From positions 146,121 through 210,120 of the forward strand of contig CAJXNP010000015.1 in assembly GCA_913057175.1 (NCBI GenBank): a DNA stretch of 64,000 bases, in the 5' to 3' direction. Shown piece after piece: positions 63,516 to 64,000 of the stretch. Below the pieces are notes generated by a model. That model was not told the DNA's origin and ran no database searches. It saw only the letters and a program-made list of their open reading frames with translations. The translations under genes were made by a program, and so were the position numbers. This DNA comes from an uncultured Cytophagales bacterium (GTDB lineage: Bacteria > Bacteroidota > Bacteroidia > Cytophagales > Cyclobacteriaceae). Numbering within the stretch: position 1 is the stretch's first letter; each line of letters begins with the position of its first letter.

Positions 63516-63734
63516 CTAATTATTTTGTAAACGACTCTTTCTACCAACCAGGAGGTAAAGAATTGAACCCAAAATGGGGACAAAAATTACGACAATTACC
63601 CAAATGAGTTTATCATTATTCTTAAAATCATTTTTCAAGATGCTGATCAAGCAAACAATCCATAGAATGATTGAACACAAAGTAATTATTTGCCATGCAA
63701 TCAATCCAATCTCAGGTGTTATTAATAATTCCAT
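63516..63734 (-). CDS. Small PLDc_N-type membrane protein
   Basis: This 72-residue protein has two membrane helices (LIAWQIITLCSIILWIVCLI and LIWVIVVIFVPILGSILYLL) in the order of the phospholipase-D-nuclease N-terminal (PLDc_N) domain, with the typical NDKLIWVIVVIFVPILGSI segment ending YLLVGRKSR. It resembles short membrane proteins of this domain that lack the nuclease. Stand-alone gene, function unknown. Confidence 0.85.
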   Translation of the reverse strand: MELLITPEIGLIAWQIITLCSIILWIVCLISILKNDFKNNDKLIWVIVVIFVPILGSILYLLVGRKSRLQNN

Positions 63735-63866
63735 TTCACTTATTTATTCCTACTGAAGATTTAAATTTTTTCATTCAATATTTTATTGTGGTTTATTGCA
63801 TGAATCCTAACAAACTGCTGAATCAATGCCCTACTTCGCATCATTGTAGCTTAATTGTTGAACTCA

Positions 63867-63896
63867 ACCTCCGGTAGCTAAAGGCCGACCGGAGGT
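63867..63896. repeat. Perfect 9-bp hairpin
   Basis: ACCTCCGGT (63867-63875) pairs with ACCGGAGGT (63888-63896) around a 12-base loop. It has no T-run, so it is either a REP-type repeat or a poor terminator; a possible partial gene begins 30 bp later. Confidence 0.6.
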
Positions 63897-63925
63897 ATAT
63901 TGCTCATAAACAAATCTTTATAGTT

Positions 63926-64000
63926 ATGAGCAAAGTACATAAAAATTACGGATGGCTCAATAGCCGTCCCAATTCAGCCAAAACTTTATTGGAAAAAGCC
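63926..64000 (+). CDS. Possible partial protein at window end
   Basis: An ATG at 63926 opens a frame of 25 codons that runs off the window (starts MSKVHKNYGWLNSRPNSAKT). It is open to the end with a protein-like composition, but too short to identify. It could be the start of a longer gene outside the window or chance. Confidence 0.3.
   Translation, partial: MSKVHKNYGWLNSRPNSAKTLLEKA

Overview
The window looks like a chromosomal segment of a Bacteroidota bacterium, most likely a marine member of the Cytophagales or a relative. The evidence is type IX secretion C-terminal sorting domains, a complete Bat (Bacteroides aerotolerance) operon, several periplasmic oxidoreductases with twin-arginine leaders, many outer-membrane beta-barrels, promoters of the TAnnTTTG kind, little sign of Shine-Dalgarno sites, and intergenic hairpin repeats typical of the phylum. 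I saw no rRNA, tRNA, CRISPR array, prophage or intact insertion sequence. The gene set points to a polysaccharide and sulfated-substrate degrader: three sulfatases, a GH9 cellulase-like enzyme, a GH109-like enzyme and a six-hairpin glycosidase-like lipoprotein.

Layout. 1-9.4 kb: the 3' part of recQ, a secreted glycosidase-like lipoprotein, small envelope genes, and a minus-strand cluster of a TIM-barrel isomerase, a Gfo/Idh/MocA oxidoreductase and a SUMF1-like protein lacking the formylglycine-generating cysteines. 9.8-16.3 kb: a STAS-like protein, a secreted GH9 enzyme, a Crp/Fnr regulator and hypotheticals. 16.3-33.9 kb: the most unusual part, with two large CSPTR-type sulfatases, two Omp85-like barrels, two DUF2490 proteins, an SphA/MetA-type channel, another barrel, a CorA transporter and a winged-helix/TPR regulator. 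34-39.9 kb: envelope lipoproteins and small housekeeping-type genes. 40-43.4 kb: a three-gene cassette (sugar nucleotidyltransferase, NahK-like kinase, GH109-like enzyme) suggesting GalNAc release and conversion to UDP-sugar. 43.7-49.4 kb: GNAT, FadD, NadA, NadB. 49.5-58.9 kb: a T9SS cargo protein and the moxR-DUF58-DUF4381-batA-batB/C-batD operon. 59-64 kb: a third sulfatase, then repeat-rich DNA with a few small genes.

The main discovery candidate is a promoter architecture repeated five times between 16.3 and 31.4 kb. Each copy has a 16-bp palindrome (ACCGTTAAGTAACGGT or a close variant), then ACTTA at a fixed offset, then a TAnnTTYR -7 box starting exactly 46 bases after the palindrome start. 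The five copies precede the sulfatase/outer-membrane genes and an 84-residue minus-strand protein. The regulator gene is divergent from one copy and its stop codon touches another. This suggests a local, dedicated regulon for import and desulfation of an unknown substrate without SusC/SusD. The region just upstream of the first sulfatase keeps only what looks like the tail of a deleted outer-membrane transporter gene.

Other structure includes REPIN-like paired hairpins (three copies), a multi-hairpin inverted-repeat element, a 23-bp triple tandem repeat, AACCAATT minisatellites, and a DNA repeat that appears to have become coding in the N-terminus of BatD.
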